Part shown: positions 44,727 to 54,551 of the stretch, piece after piece
Layout: every line of letters starts with the position of its first letter
Numbering within the stretch: position 1 is the stretch's first letter
Origin: an uncultured Ferrovum sp.
GTDB lineage: Bacteria > Pseudomonadota > Gammaproteobacteria > Burkholderiales > Ferrovaceae
Direction: 5' to 3'
DNA length: 64,000 nt
NCBI GenBank assembly: GCA_903893215.1
Contig: CAITLJ010000054.1
Span: 1-64,000, forward strand
Position numbers and translations under genes: made by a program
The notes under the pieces: model-generated
What the model was told of the DNA's origin: nothing
What the model saw: only the letters and a program-made list of their open reading frames with translations
Database searches by the model: none

Positions 44727-46085
44727 TCAGTCGCCGGTTGGGCTGGCCTGCACGTGCACCCGGCCGTCCCCCAGGACCACCGTCAGGGCATCGCCCGTCA
44801 CCACCTGTCGCACCGAGCGCACCAGGCGGCCATCGGCCAGATAGGTCAGACTGTAGCCGCGCGCCAGCACCTCGCCGGGATCCAGCAGCTTGAGTGCCTG
44901 CGCGTGCCCCGCCAGTGCCACCTGCTGCGCGCGCACCACCTGCTGCCAGGCGCGTTGCAGTCGTTGCTGCTGCTGCGCCACCTGTTGGCCTGCCTCGCGC
45001 ACGTGCGTCTGCACCGCCTTGTGCAGGCGCAGCCCCTGCGCCTCGAGCGCCGTGCGCCGCAGGTGCAGCGCCTGTCCGGGATGTACCAGCCGCGCACCGA
45101 GCCGGTCGAGTGCCCAACTGCGCGTGTCCTGTTGCCGGCGCGCCGCGCTGCGCAGCCGTTGGCGGCGCTGCTGCAGTTGCAGGTGCAGTCGCTCCAGCCG
45201 GGTATCTGCGGTCTGCCAGAGCCGGCGCTGGAGCCCCTGCAGCGCCTGCAGCTGATCTTGCCGCGGCGGTGCGCACAGTTCAGCCGCTGCCGTGGGGGTG
45301 GGGGCGCGCATGTCGGCCGCAAAATCGGCAATCGTGAAGTCGGTTTCATGGCCGACGCCGCTGACCACCGGCAAGGCCGAGCTGGCGAGGGCGCGAGCCA
45401 GCGCTTCGTCGTTGAACGCCCACAGGTCTTCGATGCTGCCACCGCCCCGGCACAGTATCAGCACGTCCACCTCGTCGCGCCGATTGGCTGCGCGCAGCGC
45501 TGCCAGCAGGGCGGCCGGCGCTTCGCTGCCCTGCACCGGACTGGGATACAGGATCACCGGAATCTGCGGAGCGCGGCGCCGCAGGGTACTCAGCACGTCG
45601 CGCAGTGCCGCAGCGGCCGGTGACGTGATCACGCCAATTGCCCGCGGCGCAGAGGGGAGGGGACGCTTGCGCGCAGGATCGAACAGGCCCTCCAGTTCAA
45701 GCTGCTGCCGCAGCCGGGCAAACGCTTCATACAGCGCGCCCTGTCCTGCCGGACGCAGGTTCTCGACCACCAGCTGGAATTCACCGCGCGCCTCATACAG
45801 GGTGGGCAGGGCGCGCGCTTCTACCGCGTCGCCGTTGCGTGGCTGCCAGTCCAGCCACTGGTTACGTCCGCGGAACATGGCACAGCGCACCTGTGCACTG
45901 CTGTCCTTGAGCGAGAAGTACCAGTGACCTGAAGTTGCCCGGGTGAAACCGCTGATTTCGCCAGCGACCCACTGCAAGGGATGGGCCTGCTCGATGCTGC
46001 GGCGCACCTGACGCGCCAGTTCGGACACGCTGATCGCGCGGTTGGCGGGGGGTGTTGCCGGGTCAAGTGGCAGTGCTGAAGTCAT
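44727..46085 (-). CDS. xseA: Exodeoxyribonuclease VII large subunit
   Basis: 452 residues. It degrades single-stranded DNA into oligonucleotides together with XseB. The OB-fold (QWVAGEISGFTRATSGHWYF, SLKDSSAQVRCAMFRG) is followed by the catalytic domain: PRAIGVITSPAAAALRDVLS, LILCRGGGSIEDLWAFNDEA and VSGVGHETDFTIADFAADMR. A long Gln/Arg-rich coiled coil (about 285-400) ends in DPGEVLARGYSLTYLADGRL. No xseB is present in the window. It converges with miaA. Confidence 0.96.
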   Translation of the reverse strand: MTSALPLDPATPPANRAISVSELARQVRRSIEQAHPLQWVAGEISGFTRATSGHWYFSLKDSSAQVRCAMFRGRNQWLDWQPRNGDAVEARALPTLYEARGEFQLVVENLRPAGQGALYEAFARLRQQLELEGLFDPARKRPLPSAPRAIGVITSPAAAALRDVLSTLRRRAPQIPVILYPSPVQGSEAPAALLAALRAANRRDEVDVLILCRGGGSIEDLWAFNDEALARALASSALPVVSGVGHETDFTIADFAADMRAPTPTAAAELCAPPRQDQLQALQGLQRRLWQTADTRLERLHLQLQQRRQRLRSAARRQQDTRSWALDRLGARLVHPGQALHLRRTALEAQGLRLHKAVQTHVREAGQQVAQQQQRLQRAWQQVVRAQQVALAGHAQALKLLDPGEVLARGYSLTYLADGRLVRSVRQVVTGDALTVVLGDGRVHVQASPTGD

Positions 46086-46256
46086 TGCAAGGATTCCGGG
46101 GCGGCGGCGGTGATGAAATTTTTGTTGACAATCAATACTGGTAGTTAAGTCTTTGTATCATAACGATTATCGCGGTTCGATCAAAATTTGTACGTGACAG
46201 AAAAAATCCTTTGCACTGGGAGACTTACCCCTCTTGACCAAAATTCACCCACAAGT

Positions 46257-46279
46257 TTATCCACAGAGAATGTGGACAA
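46257..46279. promoter_or_regulatory. Inverted pair of DnaA-box-like sequences upstream of exbB
   Basis: TTATCCACA (46257-46265) is a perfect DnaA box; five bases later TGTGGACAA (46271-46279) is the inverse of TTGTCCACA. They lie about 80 bp before exbB, in an AT-rich 270-bp gap between xseA and exbB. An isolated pair is more likely regulatory or DnaA-titrating than an origin. Confidence 0.5.
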
Positions 46280-46355
46280 GTTCGAATAGGCTGAAGAATT
46301 GCCGCTTTCCGGTACACTACGCGCTTCCTTTTCCATCGTTGCTGCGGGTGCTGCC

Positions 46356-46964
46356 TTGCTTACGATCCTTGAAGCGGCCGGTTGGCCGAGTTGGCTGCTG
46401 GTGCTGTGTTCGATCATTTCACTTGCCATTATCCTCGAGCGTAGCTGGGCCTTGCGCCTCTCTGTGGTCGCGCCCAAGGAATTGCTGGGTCGCGTGGTGC
46501 AGGAATACGAGACCCGCGGCGTCAACCGCGAGGTACTCGGCCGGCTCGCCCAGTCCAGCTTGCTGGGCCGCATCCTGGCCGCCGGCCTGACCAATGCCAA
46601 CGCCAGCCGCGAGGTGATGAAGGAAGCGATTGAGGAATCGGGTCGCGCCGTGCTGGTCGAACTGGAGCGCTTTCTGACCACGCTGGGCACCATTGCCTCG
46701 ATCAGCCCCCTGCTCGGACTGTTCGGCACCGTGATCGGCATGATCGTGATCTTTCGCACCTCCGGTCCCTCCGGTGGCGGCCCGGCCGAACTGGCGCATG
46801 GCATCTCGATCGCGCTGTACAACACGGCCTTTGGTTTGATCGTGGCGATTCCCTCGCTGATCTTTCATCGCCATTTCCGTGCCCGGGTCGACCTGCTGGT
46901 GGTCGAGATGGAGCAGCAGGCGATCAAGTTGGTCGAGATCGTCCACGGCGACCGCAGCCGCTGA
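46356..46964 (+). CDS. exbB: ExbB/TolQ-family proton channel protein
   Basis: About 202 residues with three membrane spans: near the N-terminus (WLLVLCSIISLAIILERSWA), a long cytoplasmic loop, then FLTTLGTIASISPLLGLFGT and SIALYNTAFGLIVAIPSLIF. The MotA/TolQ/ExbB signature is LLGLFGTVIGMI. With ExbD it forms a proton-driven motor that energises a TonB-like partner. No ATG fits; TTG 46356 gives the family start (LLTILEAAGWPSW), and TTG 46299 is the alternative. Position ahead of lpxK and kdsB is the common betaproteobacterial layout. Confidence 0.9.
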   Translation: MLTILEAAGWPSWLLVLCSIISLAIILERSWALRLSVVAPKELLGRVVQEYETRGVNREVLGRLAQSSLLGRILAAGLTNANASREVMKEAIEESGRAVLVELERFLTTLGTIASISPLLGLFGTVIGMIVIFRTSGPSGGGPAELAHGISIALYNTAFGLIVAIPSLIFHRHFRARVDLLVVEMEQQAIKLVEIVHGDRSR

Positions 46965-46974
46965 GGGCCCGCGC

Positions 46975-47397
46975 ATGAACTTTCGTCGTGGCCGTGCGCG
47001 TGAAGAGGTCGAGATCAACCTGATCCCGATGATCGACGTATTGCTGGTGATCCTGATTTTTCTGATGGTCACCACCACCTTTGCCAAGTACACCGAACTG
47101 CGCATCAACCTGCCGCAGGCCAATGGTGAAACCAGCCGGGACCAGCCCACCCTGATCAACGTGGCCGTCGATGCAGTGGGGCACTATCTGGTCAATGACG
47201 CGCCGGCCAACTTCACCGATCCGGATGCCTTTGCCGCCGTGTTGCGGCAGGCGGTGGCCGGGCGCAAGGACCCGATTGTTGCGATCAGCGCCGACGCCAC
47301 CTCCACCCATCAATCCGTGGTCAACATCATGGAAGCGGCCCGTCGGGCCGGTATTGCGCACGTCACCTTCACCACCCAGGGTGCAACCGGACGCTGA
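46975..47397 (+). CDS. exbD: ExbD/TolR-family protein
   Basis: 140 residues. Short cytoplasmic N-terminus (FRRGRAREEVEINLIPMIDV) followed by one membrane span (LLVILIFLMVTTTFA) with the conserved membrane Asp in PMIDV, then a periplasmic domain (NLPQANGE, ADATSTHQSVVNIMEAARRA). Partner of ExbB, 10 bp downstream of it. Its end overlaps the lpxK start by 17 bp. Confidence 0.94.
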   Translation: MNFRRGRAREEVEINLIPMIDVLLVILIFLMVTTTFAKYTELRINLPQANGETSRDQPTLINVAVDAVGHYLVNDAPANFTDPDAFAAVLRQAVAGRKDPIVAISADATSTHQSVVNIMEAARRAGIAHVTFTTQGATGR

Positions 47398-48475
47398 GCG
47401 CGGGCAGCGCCCGTTCGAGCGCTGGCTGGTCCGGCGCTGGTATGGCCGCTGGCCGGTCTTTTGGCTGTTGCCGTTGGCACTCCTGTTTGCAGTGGTCACC
47501 GCAGTGCGGCGTCAGCTCTTTCAGTCGGGGTGGCTGCAGCGCCAGCAATTGCCGGTGCCCGTGGTGGTGGTCGGCAATCTGGTGGCCGGCGGTGCCGGCA
47601 AGACACCCACCGTGATTGCCCTGGTGGAGGGCCTGCGGGCGCGTGGGTGGCATCCAGGCGTGCTGTCGCGTGGCTACGGCGGTCAGCAGCAGGCCACTGG
47701 TCTGGTGACGGGCGCATCTTCGGCAAGGACCTGTGGTGACGAGGCCGTGCTGCTGGCGCGCCGCCTGGGTGTGCCGCTGGCGATTGGCCGCGGGCGGGCG
47801 CAGGCCGGCCGCGTGTTGCTGACGGCGCACCCTGCGGTGGACTGCCTGGTTTGCGATGATGGCCTGCAGCATTACGCGCTGCAGCGCAATGTGGAACTGG
47901 CGGTGATCGACCGCCTGCGGGGTCTGGGCAACCATTGGCTGCTGCCGGCAGGGCCTTTGCGAGAGGGCGCGCGCCGGTTGCGCAGCGTGACGGCAGCCGT
48001 GGTGCATGGTGAAGCGCCTGATGCGCGGCGTGCCCGGCGGCTGACGCAGGCCTTGCGCCTGGCCCCAGCCGTGGCCGAATTGCAACTGGACATGCAGCCG
48101 CCGCATCCGCTGGTGCAGGATGATGCGTCCGTCCTGTGCACGCAGACGGCAGCACAGGCTTGGTCGCACTGGAAAGGGCGTTCCGTTCATGCGGTGGCAG
48201 GCATCGGTCACCCGGCGCGGTTTTTTGCCGGCTTGCGCGCGCAGGGGTTGGTGGTGATCGAACACCCATTTCCGGACCACCATGCGTTTGTGGCGGCCGA
48301 CCTTGCGTTCGACGACGCGCTGCCGGTGCTGCTGACTGAAAAGGATGCAGTAAAATGTGATGCACTGACGGCCCGCAATCTTTGGGTCGTCCCCCTGCAG
48401 GCGGCCTTGCCGGCTGCTTTCCTGGATCAACTCTCAACTCGGCTGGAGTCGCTGCGTGGACGCAAAACTTCTTGA
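47381..48475 (+). CDS. lpxK: Tetraacyldisaccharide 4'-kinase LpxK
   Basis: 364 residues. It phosphorylates the lipid A disaccharide precursor at the inner membrane. N-terminal anchor span ([16 protein letters not shown]), P-loop [20 protein letters not shown], then [29 protein letters not shown] and, near the end, [10 protein letters not shown]. No ATG lies before the conserved region, so GTG 47381, inside exbD, is used as start. Its 3' end overlaps the small Trm112-like gene. Confidence 0.95.
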   Translation: MQPDAERGQRPFERWLVRRWYGRWPVFWLLPLALLFAVVTAVRRQLFQSGWLQRQQLPVPVVVVGNLVAGGAGKTPTVIALVEGLRARGWHPGVLSRGYGGQQQATGLVTGASSARTCGDEAVLLARRLGVPLAIGRGRAQAGRVLLTAHPAVDCLVCDDGLQHYALQRNVELAVIDRLRGLGNHWLLPAGPLREGARRLRSVTAAVVHGEAPDARRARRLTQALRLAPAVAELQLDMQPPHPLVQDDASVLCTQTAAQAWSHWKGRSVHAVAGIGHPARFFAGLRAQGLVVIEHPFPDHHAFVAADLAFDDALPVLLTEKDAVKCDALTARNLWVVPLQAALPAAFLDQLSTRLESLRGRKTS

Positions 48476-48635
48476 AATCCTGGTGTGCCCGGTCTGCAAG
48501 GGACCGTTGCTGGTGCGCCGCGAGGCGTCCGACCTGGTGTGCAAACCGTGTCGGCTGGCTTTTCCGGTGCGCGATGGCATTCCGGTGATGCTGGTTGACG
48601 ATGCACAGGCCCTGCCGGCCGGGCTCGACCTCTGA
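48456..48635 (+). CDS. Trm112-like zinc-ribbon protein (YcaR family)
   Basis: 59 residues, start GTG within the last codons of lpxK (20-bp overlap). Sequence [20 protein letters not shown], then [18 protein letters not shown], with two CxxC pairs forming a zinc ribbon. Family members (YcaR, Trm112) are conserved between lpxK and kdsB in many proteobacteria; the bacterial role is not settled. kdsB starts 14 bp after the stop. Confidence 0.93.
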   Translation: MDAKLLEILVCPVCKGPLLVRREASDLVCKPCRLAFPVRDGIPVMLVDDAQALPAGLDL

Positions 48636-48649
48636 GCACCCAGGGCGAC

Positions 48650-49462
48650 ATGGCGCGCGGTACACCCTTCACCGTCCTGATTCCGGCGCGCCTGGCGTCC
48701 ACCCGGCTACCCCGCAAACCCTTGCTCGACCTGGGCGGCCAGCCGATGGTGGTGCGCTGCTGCGAGCGCGCCGTGCAGTCGGGTGCGCGCCGGGTGGTGG
48801 TGGCGACGGATGATGCCGACATCCTGGCTGCCGTGGCGCGTGCCGGTTGCGAGGCCGTGCTGACCCGCACGGATCACGCCACCGGCACCGATCGCCTGGC
48901 CGAGGCCGCCACGCTGCTCGGACTGGCCGATGACGAGATCGTGGTCAACCTGCAGGGCGACGAGCCGCTGATCGAACCCGGGCTGCTGGCCGAGGTGGCA
49001 ACCCGGCTGGCCGGGCGCCCGGACGCCGTGATGTGCACGGTGGCGCATCCGCTGCACACCCTCAGCGACTGGTTCAATCCGGCCGTGGTGAAGGTGGTGC
49101 TGAACGGGTTGGGCGACGCGCACTGGTTTTCGCGGGCGCCGCTGCCCTGGGCTCGGGATGCCCTGGCGTCACTCAGCCTGAACGCGGCAGACGGCCTTCC
49201 CGTCGGGGACCTGCCCGTCGGCGTTCAACCCCTGCGGCATATTGGCCTATACGCCTATCGACGCCATTTTTTACCCACCTACACGGCGTTGCCGATGCCG
49301 GATTGCGAGCGCCAGGAGGCACTCGAGCAGCTGCGGGTGCTGTTTCATGGCGAGCGGATTGCGTGTGTGGTGGTTGATCATGCGCCGCCGGCCGGCATCG
49401 ACACGCCTGAAGACCTTGCGCGGGTGCGGGCCTTATTTGACCGACCCGGTCAGCTAGGGTAG
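48650..49462 (+). CDS. kdsB: 3-deoxy-manno-octulosonate cytidylyltransferase
   Basis: 270 residues. It activates KDO as CMP-KDO for lipopolysaccharide core synthesis. Nucleotidyltransferase motifs: FTVLIPARLASTRLPRKPLL, VVVATDDADILAAV, TDHATGTDRLAEAA, VVNLQGDEPLIEP, and HIGLYAYRRHFLPTYTALP. Slightly longer than the 250-residue norm owing to a loop at about 183-195 (ADGLPVGDLPVG). It shares the envelope-synthesis run with lpxK. Confidence 0.97.
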   Translation: MARGTPFTVLIPARLASTRLPRKPLLDLGGQPMVVRCCERAVQSGARRVVVATDDADILAAVARAGCEAVLTRTDHATGTDRLAEAATLLGLADDEIVVNLQGDEPLIEPGLLAEVATRLAGRPDAVMCTVAHPLHTLSDWFNPAVVKVVLNGLGDAHWFSRAPLPWARDALASLSLNAADGLPVGDLPVGVQPLRHIGLYAYRRHFLPTYTALPMPDCERQEALEQLRVLFHGERIACVVVDHAPPAGIDTPEDLARVRALFDRPGQLG

Positions 49463-50194
<732 letters not shown>

Positions 50195-50198
50195 TCTC

Positions 50199-51467
50199 AT
50201 GGCAGCCCGACCGAAGAACGCGTTTTATGCGCAATCCGGTGGTGTCACGGCCGTGATCAATGCGTCCGCGTGCGGTGTGATCGAGACTGCGCGCAAATAT
50301 CCGGAACAGATCGGTACCGTTTACGCCGGCCTGAACGGCATCCTCGGTGCCTTGCAGGAAAACCTGATCGACACCGGCAAGGAAAGCGTTGAAGCCATCT
50401 CGGCACTGCGTCACACACCGTCGGGGGCGTTCGGTTCGGCACGCTACAAACTGAAGGGGCTGGAACAGAACCGCGCCGAGTATGAACGCCTGATCGAGGT
50501 GTTCCGCGCCTGGAACATCGGGTACTTCTTTTACAACGGCGGCGGCGATTCACAGGATACCGCGCACAAGGTCTCGCAGATCGGCGCCGAGCTGGGCTAT
50601 CCGGTGATTTGTGTGGGTGTGCCAAAAACCATCGACAACGACCTGCCGCACACCGATTGCTGCCCCGGTTTTGGTTCGGTGGCCAAATATGTCGCCACCT
50701 CAATCCGCGAGGCCGGCTTTGACGTGGCTTCGATGGCGGCCACCTCCACCAAGGTGTTCGTGCTGGAGGTGATGGGGCGTCATGCCGGCTGGATCACGGC
50801 CGCCTGCGGCCTGGCCACCGAGAAGACCGGACAGGCTCCGCACATCCTGCTGTTTCCGGAAATTCCCTTTGACGAGGCAAAGTTTCTTGCCCGCGTGGAC
50901 GAATGTGTCAAGACCTACGGCAACTGCGTGATCGGTGTCAGTGAAGGCATCCATACTGCCGACGGCAAATTCCTCGCCGACAGCGGCTTGCGGGATGCTT
51001 TTGGCCACGCCCAGCTGGGTGGGGTGGCGCCAGTGATTGCCAATCTGGTCAAGCAGAGGCTGGGCTACAAATACCACTGGGCGGTGGCTGACTACCTGCA
51101 GCGCGCGGCGCGCCATCTGGCGTCGGCCACGGATGTGAAGCAGGCCTACGCCATGGGCAAGGCCGCCGTGGAACTCGCTGTGAAGGGGCATAATGCCGTC
51201 ATGCCCACCATTGTGCGGGTATCAGACGCACCCTACAAATGGAAGGTCGGCAAGGTGGCACTGGCCGAGGTGGCCAATGTGGAACGCAAGATGCCGCGTG
51301 ATTTCATCACCGACGATGGCTTTCACATCACTGCCAAATGCCGCCGTTACCTTGCGCCATTGATCGAGGGTGAAGACTACCCGCCCTACCGCAATGGCCT
51401 GCCGGATTACGTGCGGCTGAAGCTCAAGCCGGTCAAGCGCAAGCTCAACACCGAATTCAAGGTGTGA
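50199..51467 (+). CDS. Pyrophosphate-dependent 6-phosphofructokinase
   Basis: 422 residues. It converts fructose 6-phosphate and PPi to fructose 1,6-bisphosphate and phosphate, reversibly. The phosphate-donor site reads YNGGGDSQDT, with Asp where ATP-using enzymes carry Gly, and the catalytic loop reads VPKTIDNDLPHTD with Lys instead of Gly; both point to PPi use. MGRHAGWITAACGLATEKTG and VSEGIHTADGKF complete the site. It belongs to the long PFP-like clade I associate with methanotrophs and other betaproteobacteria. Start is ATG 50199, 4 bp after adk, so nucleotide balance and glycolysis are coupled here. Confidence 0.93.
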   Translation: MAARPKNAFYAQSGGVTAVINASACGVIETARKYPEQIGTVYAGLNGILGALQENLIDTGKESVEAISALRHTPSGAFGSARYKLKGLEQNRAEYERLIEVFRAWNIGYFFYNGGGDSQDTAHKVSQIGAELGYPVICVGVPKTIDNDLPHTDCCPGFGSVAKYVATSIREAGFDVASMAATSTKVFVLEVMGRHAGWITAACGLATEKTGQAPHILLFPEIPFDEAKFLARVDECVKTYGNCVIGVSEGIHTADGKFLADSGLRDAFGHAQLGGVAPVIANLVKQRLGYKYHWAVADYLQRAARHLASATDVKQAYAMGKAAVELAVKGHNAVMPTIVRVSDAPYKWKVGKVALAEVANVERKMPRDFITDDGFHITAKCRRYLAPLIEGEDYPPYRNGLPDYVRLKLKPVKRKLNTEFKV

Positions 51468-51483
51468 GCGCACCGTCCCTGCA

Positions 51484-52176
51484 TTGAGTCAAGACGCCCC
51501 CCGCCCTGCTTCGGCCGTCGTGCCCGTCATGGCGGGGGAAGATGCAGCCTTGCTGCGTCAGCGGCTACACGCCCTGCTGGAATCCTCGCAAGGGCAGCTG
51601 GATCAGCCAGCTGACGGTCGCCTGCTGATGACCCCGCAGGAGCAGGACGCCGCGCATCCGGCGGCGGTGCTGGTGGCAGTGGTCAACCTGCCGGAGGGGC
51701 CCGCCATCCTGCTTACCCGGCGTACCGAGCATTTGCAGCATCACGCCGGCCAGATCAGTTTTGCCGGCGGTCGCACCGATCCCGCCGACCGGGATCCTGT
51801 CCATACCGCCCTGCGAGAGGCGCAGGAAGAGATCGGTCTGGACCTTGCAGACGTGCGCATCCTCGGGCAGTTGCCCGAGTTCTTCATTCCCACCGGATAT
51901 CGGGTCACACCTGTGCTGGCCTGGCTGGACCTGCCGCCCCGGCTGCGTGCCGACCCCGACGAGGTGGCTGAAATTTTCTATTTGCCGACCCGTCTGGCTC
52001 TCGACCCCGCCGCCTGGCAGTTGGAACAGCTTGAGCGGAAGGGGGGCGTGCGTTCCATCTGGGTGATGACATTTGAAGGCCGTCGCATCTGGGGCGCCAC
52101 TGCTGGCATCCTGATGTGGCTGGCCCAGACGCTGCACCAGACGCTGCCGCGAACGTTACCCCGGACGCTGGACTAG
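51484..52176 (+). CDS. Nudix hydrolase, probable CoA pyrophosphatase
   Basis: 230 residues. The Nudix box GGRTDPADRDPVHTALREAQ plus EEIGLDL is present, with Asp at the first acidic position as in NudL-type CoA diphosphatases. The preceding ILLTRRTEHLQHHAGQISFA is also typical of that subgroup. It would cleave CoA or derivatives to phosphopantetheine and ADP. The start is unclear: TTG 51484 (used) or ATG 51529. The C-terminus ends in a repetitive QTLPRTLPRTLD tail from a short tandem duplication. Confidence 0.85.
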   Translation: MSQDAPRPASAVVPVMAGEDAALLRQRLHALLESSQGQLDQPADGRLLMTPQEQDAAHPAAVLVAVVNLPEGPAILLTRRTEHLQHHAGQISFAGGRTDPADRDPVHTALREAQEEIGLDLADVRILGQLPEFFIPTGYRVTPVLAWLDLPPRLRADPDEVAEIFYLPTRLALDPAAWQLEQLERKGGVRSIWVMTFEGRRIWGATAGILMWLAQTLHQTLPRTLPRTLD

Positions 52177-52208
52177 ACGGCCAGGCTACCCGCTGGCGGC
52201 CGTTGCAT

Positions 52209-53186
52209 TCAGCGACCGTTGGCCTTCTTGAAATGCTCGGTGGCCGAGACCAGGGCGGAACGGATGCCCGGCTCGAAGGCGGCATGCCCGGCATCGGCTA
52301 CCACCGTGTAGTGGGCCTCCGGCCAGGCCAGGTGCAGGTCATATGCCGACATGGCAGGGCACACCGCGTCATAGCGGCCCTGCACGATGTAGGCAGGCAG
52401 GTGACGGATGCGGTGCACGTTGTCGAGCAGGGCATTGTCGGGCAGGAAAATGTTGTTGACGAAGTAATGCGCCTCGATGCGCGCAAGGCTCAACGCCACA
52501 TGGTCGCTTGCAAAGTGCGACACGGTGCCGGGATTGGGCAGCAGGGTGCTGCAGGCGCCTTCGTAAGTGCCCCATGCGCGGGCGGCCGGCAGATGCACCG
52601 CCGGATCGGGATCGGTCAGGCGGCGATAGTAGGCGTGCAGCAGATCGTTGCGTTCTGCGTGCGGGATTGGTGCACAGAAGGCATCCCAGCGGTCCGGGAA
52701 GATGTGACGCAGGCCGTACAGGAACCAGTCGATCTCCACTGGCCGGCACAGGAAAATGCCGCGCAGCACCAGCCCCAGGCACTGCTCCGGATGCGCCTCG
52801 GCGTAAGCCAATGCCAGCGTGCTGCCCCAGCTGCCGCCAAACACCAGCCAGCGCTCGATGCCCAGTTTCTTGCGCAAGGCTTCGATGTCGGCGATCAGAT
52901 GCGGGGTGGTGTTCTTGTGCAGTTCGCCGAACGGTCGCGAACGCCCTGCGCCGCGCTGGTCGAAGATCACGATGCGGTAGGCAGCCGGGTCAAAGAAGCG
53001 GCGGTGTTGGGGGCCGGAACCGGCACCGGGGCCGCCATGGAGGAATACGACCGGAATGCCGGCCGGGTTGCCGGATTCTTCCCAGTACATTGCGTGCACG
53101 TCATCCAGCTGCAGATAGCCGGTGTCGTAGGGGCTTGTTTCGGGAAACAGCGATTGCAATTCTGGCGCTTCGGAATAGGGCGGCAT
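52209..53186 (-). CDS. pip: Prolyl iminopeptidase
   Basis: 325 residues. An alpha/beta hydrolase removing N-terminal proline from peptides. HGGPGAGSGPQHRRFFDP (oxyanion loop), DQRGAGRSRPFGELHKNTTP, nucleophile in VFGGSWGSTLALAYAEAHPE, and late Asp and His in VQGRYDAVCPAMSAYDLH and ADAGHAAFEPG. ATG 53186 starts MPPYSEAPELQSLFPETSPY, which fits the family; the longer frame does not. It is divergent from phaZ. Confidence 0.95.
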   Translation of the reverse strand: MPPYSEAPELQSLFPETSPYDTGYLQLDDVHAMYWEESGNPAGIPVVFLHGGPGAGSGPQHRRFFDPAAYRIVIFDQRGAGRSRPFGELHKNTTPHLIADIEALRKKLGIERWLVFGGSWGSTLALAYAEAHPEQCLGLVLRGIFLCRPVEIDWFLYGLRHIFPDRWDAFCAPIPHAERNDLLHAYYRRLTDPDPAVHLPAARAWGTYEGACSTLLPNPGTVSHFASDHVALSLARIEAHYFVNNIFLPDNALLDNVHRIRHLPAYIVQGRYDAVCPAMSAYDLHLAWPEAHYTVVADAGHAAFEPGIRSALVSATEHFKKANGR

Positions 53187-53326
53187 TGGTATGGGCTCAA
53201 TTTTGTGACGGGCGTGCCGTAGAATTGCGGGACGCCCGGAGGCCCCTGCTGAACCGGCGCCTGCGTTATGGTTTTGAATTATTCTAGTTGATTCAAGCGG
53301 TTCGCGCCGCCGCCGGAGAATTTCAC

Positions 53327-54547
53327 ATGCTATATGAACTCCACGAGATGCAGCACGCCTGTTTTGCGCCTTTCCGCTTGATGGCACACGCTGCTGCCGG
53401 TTTTTATGGCCACCCTGGCAGCCCGCTCAGCTACACCCCTATTTCACGCGCCATCGCGGCCGGTTCCGACCTGCTGCTGCGCACCACCCAGCGCTACGAC
53501 AAGCCAGGCTTCAACCTGGGGCAAACCACCCAGGACGGCGTGATGGTGGAACTGGTGGAAGAGGTGGTCCTTGACCTGCCGTTCTGCCAGCTACTGCACT
53601 TCAGCAAGCCTGCCATGACCAACCCGGGCCCGGCCGTGCTGATTGCGGCGCCCCTGTCCGGTCATTACGCGACCCTGCTGCGCGACACGGTGCGTTCCTT
53701 CGTACAAGACCACGATGTCTATGTGACGGACTGGAAAGATGCCAAAACGGTTCCCTTGACCGAGGGTGACTTCCACTTTGATGATTACGTGCGCTACGTT
53801 CGCCAGTTCCTGTCGGTGCTGCAGGGTACGGCGCACGTGGTCAGCGTCTGCCAGCCCACCGTGCCGGTATTGGTGGCCATCGCGCTGATGGCCGCTGATC
53901 AGGATCCGGCAGCGCCGCGTTCGATGATCATGATGGGCGGGCCGATTGACACGCGCTGCAACCCGACCACCGTGAACGCCTTCGCCACCGAGCACACGCA
54001 CGACTGGTTTGCCGAAAACGTGATTTATCATGTGCCGTCCAAGTACCCCGGCTACGCACGCCGCGTGTATCCTGGCTTTTTGCAGCATGCCGGCTTTGTG
54101 GCGATGAATCCCGGCCGCCATATCGATTCGCACCGCGATTATTTTTACCACCTGATCCAGGGCGACGGCGAGAGCGTCAACTCGCATCGCGCGTTTTATG
54201 ATGAGTACAATGCCGTGATGGACCTGCCGGCGGACTACTATCTTGAAACCATCCAGCGCGTGTTCCAGCAACACCAGTTGCCCCGTGGCGTCATGCAATC
54301 CTGTGGCCAGCTGGTGCGTCCCGCCATGATCCGCAATACTGCACTGATGACGGTGGAAGGCGAACTGGACGACATCTCCGGCAACGGCCAGACCCAGGCG
54401 GCCCATGACCTGTGCACCGGCATTCCGGCCGACCGCCACGCTCACCTCACCGCGCGCGAAGTCGGGCACTACGGCATCTTCAGCGGTCGCCGTTTCCGTG
54501 AAATCATTTACCCGCAATTGCGTGCCTTCGTGGCCCGCTTCGACTGA
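53327..54547 (+). CDS. phaZ: Intracellular polyhydroxybutyrate depolymerase
   Basis: 406 residues. It mobilises stored poly-3-hydroxybutyrate granules. The family signature is visible: YELHEMQHACFAPFRLMAHA at the N-terminus, VVLDLPFCQLLHFSK, the lipase-box-like VVSVCQPTVPVL with Cys as nucleophile, MMGGPIDTRCNPTTVNAFAT, and HLTAREVGHYGIFSGRRFRE near the end. GGAG precedes the ATG. A redox-sensing kinase gene begins 4 bp after its stop, implying co-expression with RegB/RegA. Confidence 0.95.
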   Translation: MLYELHEMQHACFAPFRLMAHAAAGFYGHPGSPLSYTPISRAIAAGSDLLLRTTQRYDKPGFNLGQTTQDGVMVELVEEVVLDLPFCQLLHFSKPAMTNPGPAVLIAAPLSGHYATLLRDTVRSFVQDHDVYVTDWKDAKTVPLTEGDFHFDDYVRYVRQFLSVLQGTAHVVSVCQPTVPVLVAIALMAADQDPAAPRSMIMMGGPIDTRCNPTTVNAFATEHTHDWFAENVIYHVPSKYPGYARRVYPGFLQHAGFVAMNPGRHIDSHRDYFYHLIQGDGESVNSHRAFYDEYNAVMDLPADYYLETIQRVFQQHQLPRGVMQSCGQLVRPAMIRNTALMTVEGELDDISGNGQTQAAHDLCTGIPADRHAHLTAREVGHYGIFSGRRFREIIYPQLRAFVARFD

Positions 54548-54551
54548 CGTC

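Noticed and set aside
46156-46172. Fur-box-like TATCATAACGATTATCG before exbB
   Set aside because: Only partial agreement with the 19-bp consensus, and exbB here belongs to an lpxK/kdsB run that is not normally iron-regulated.
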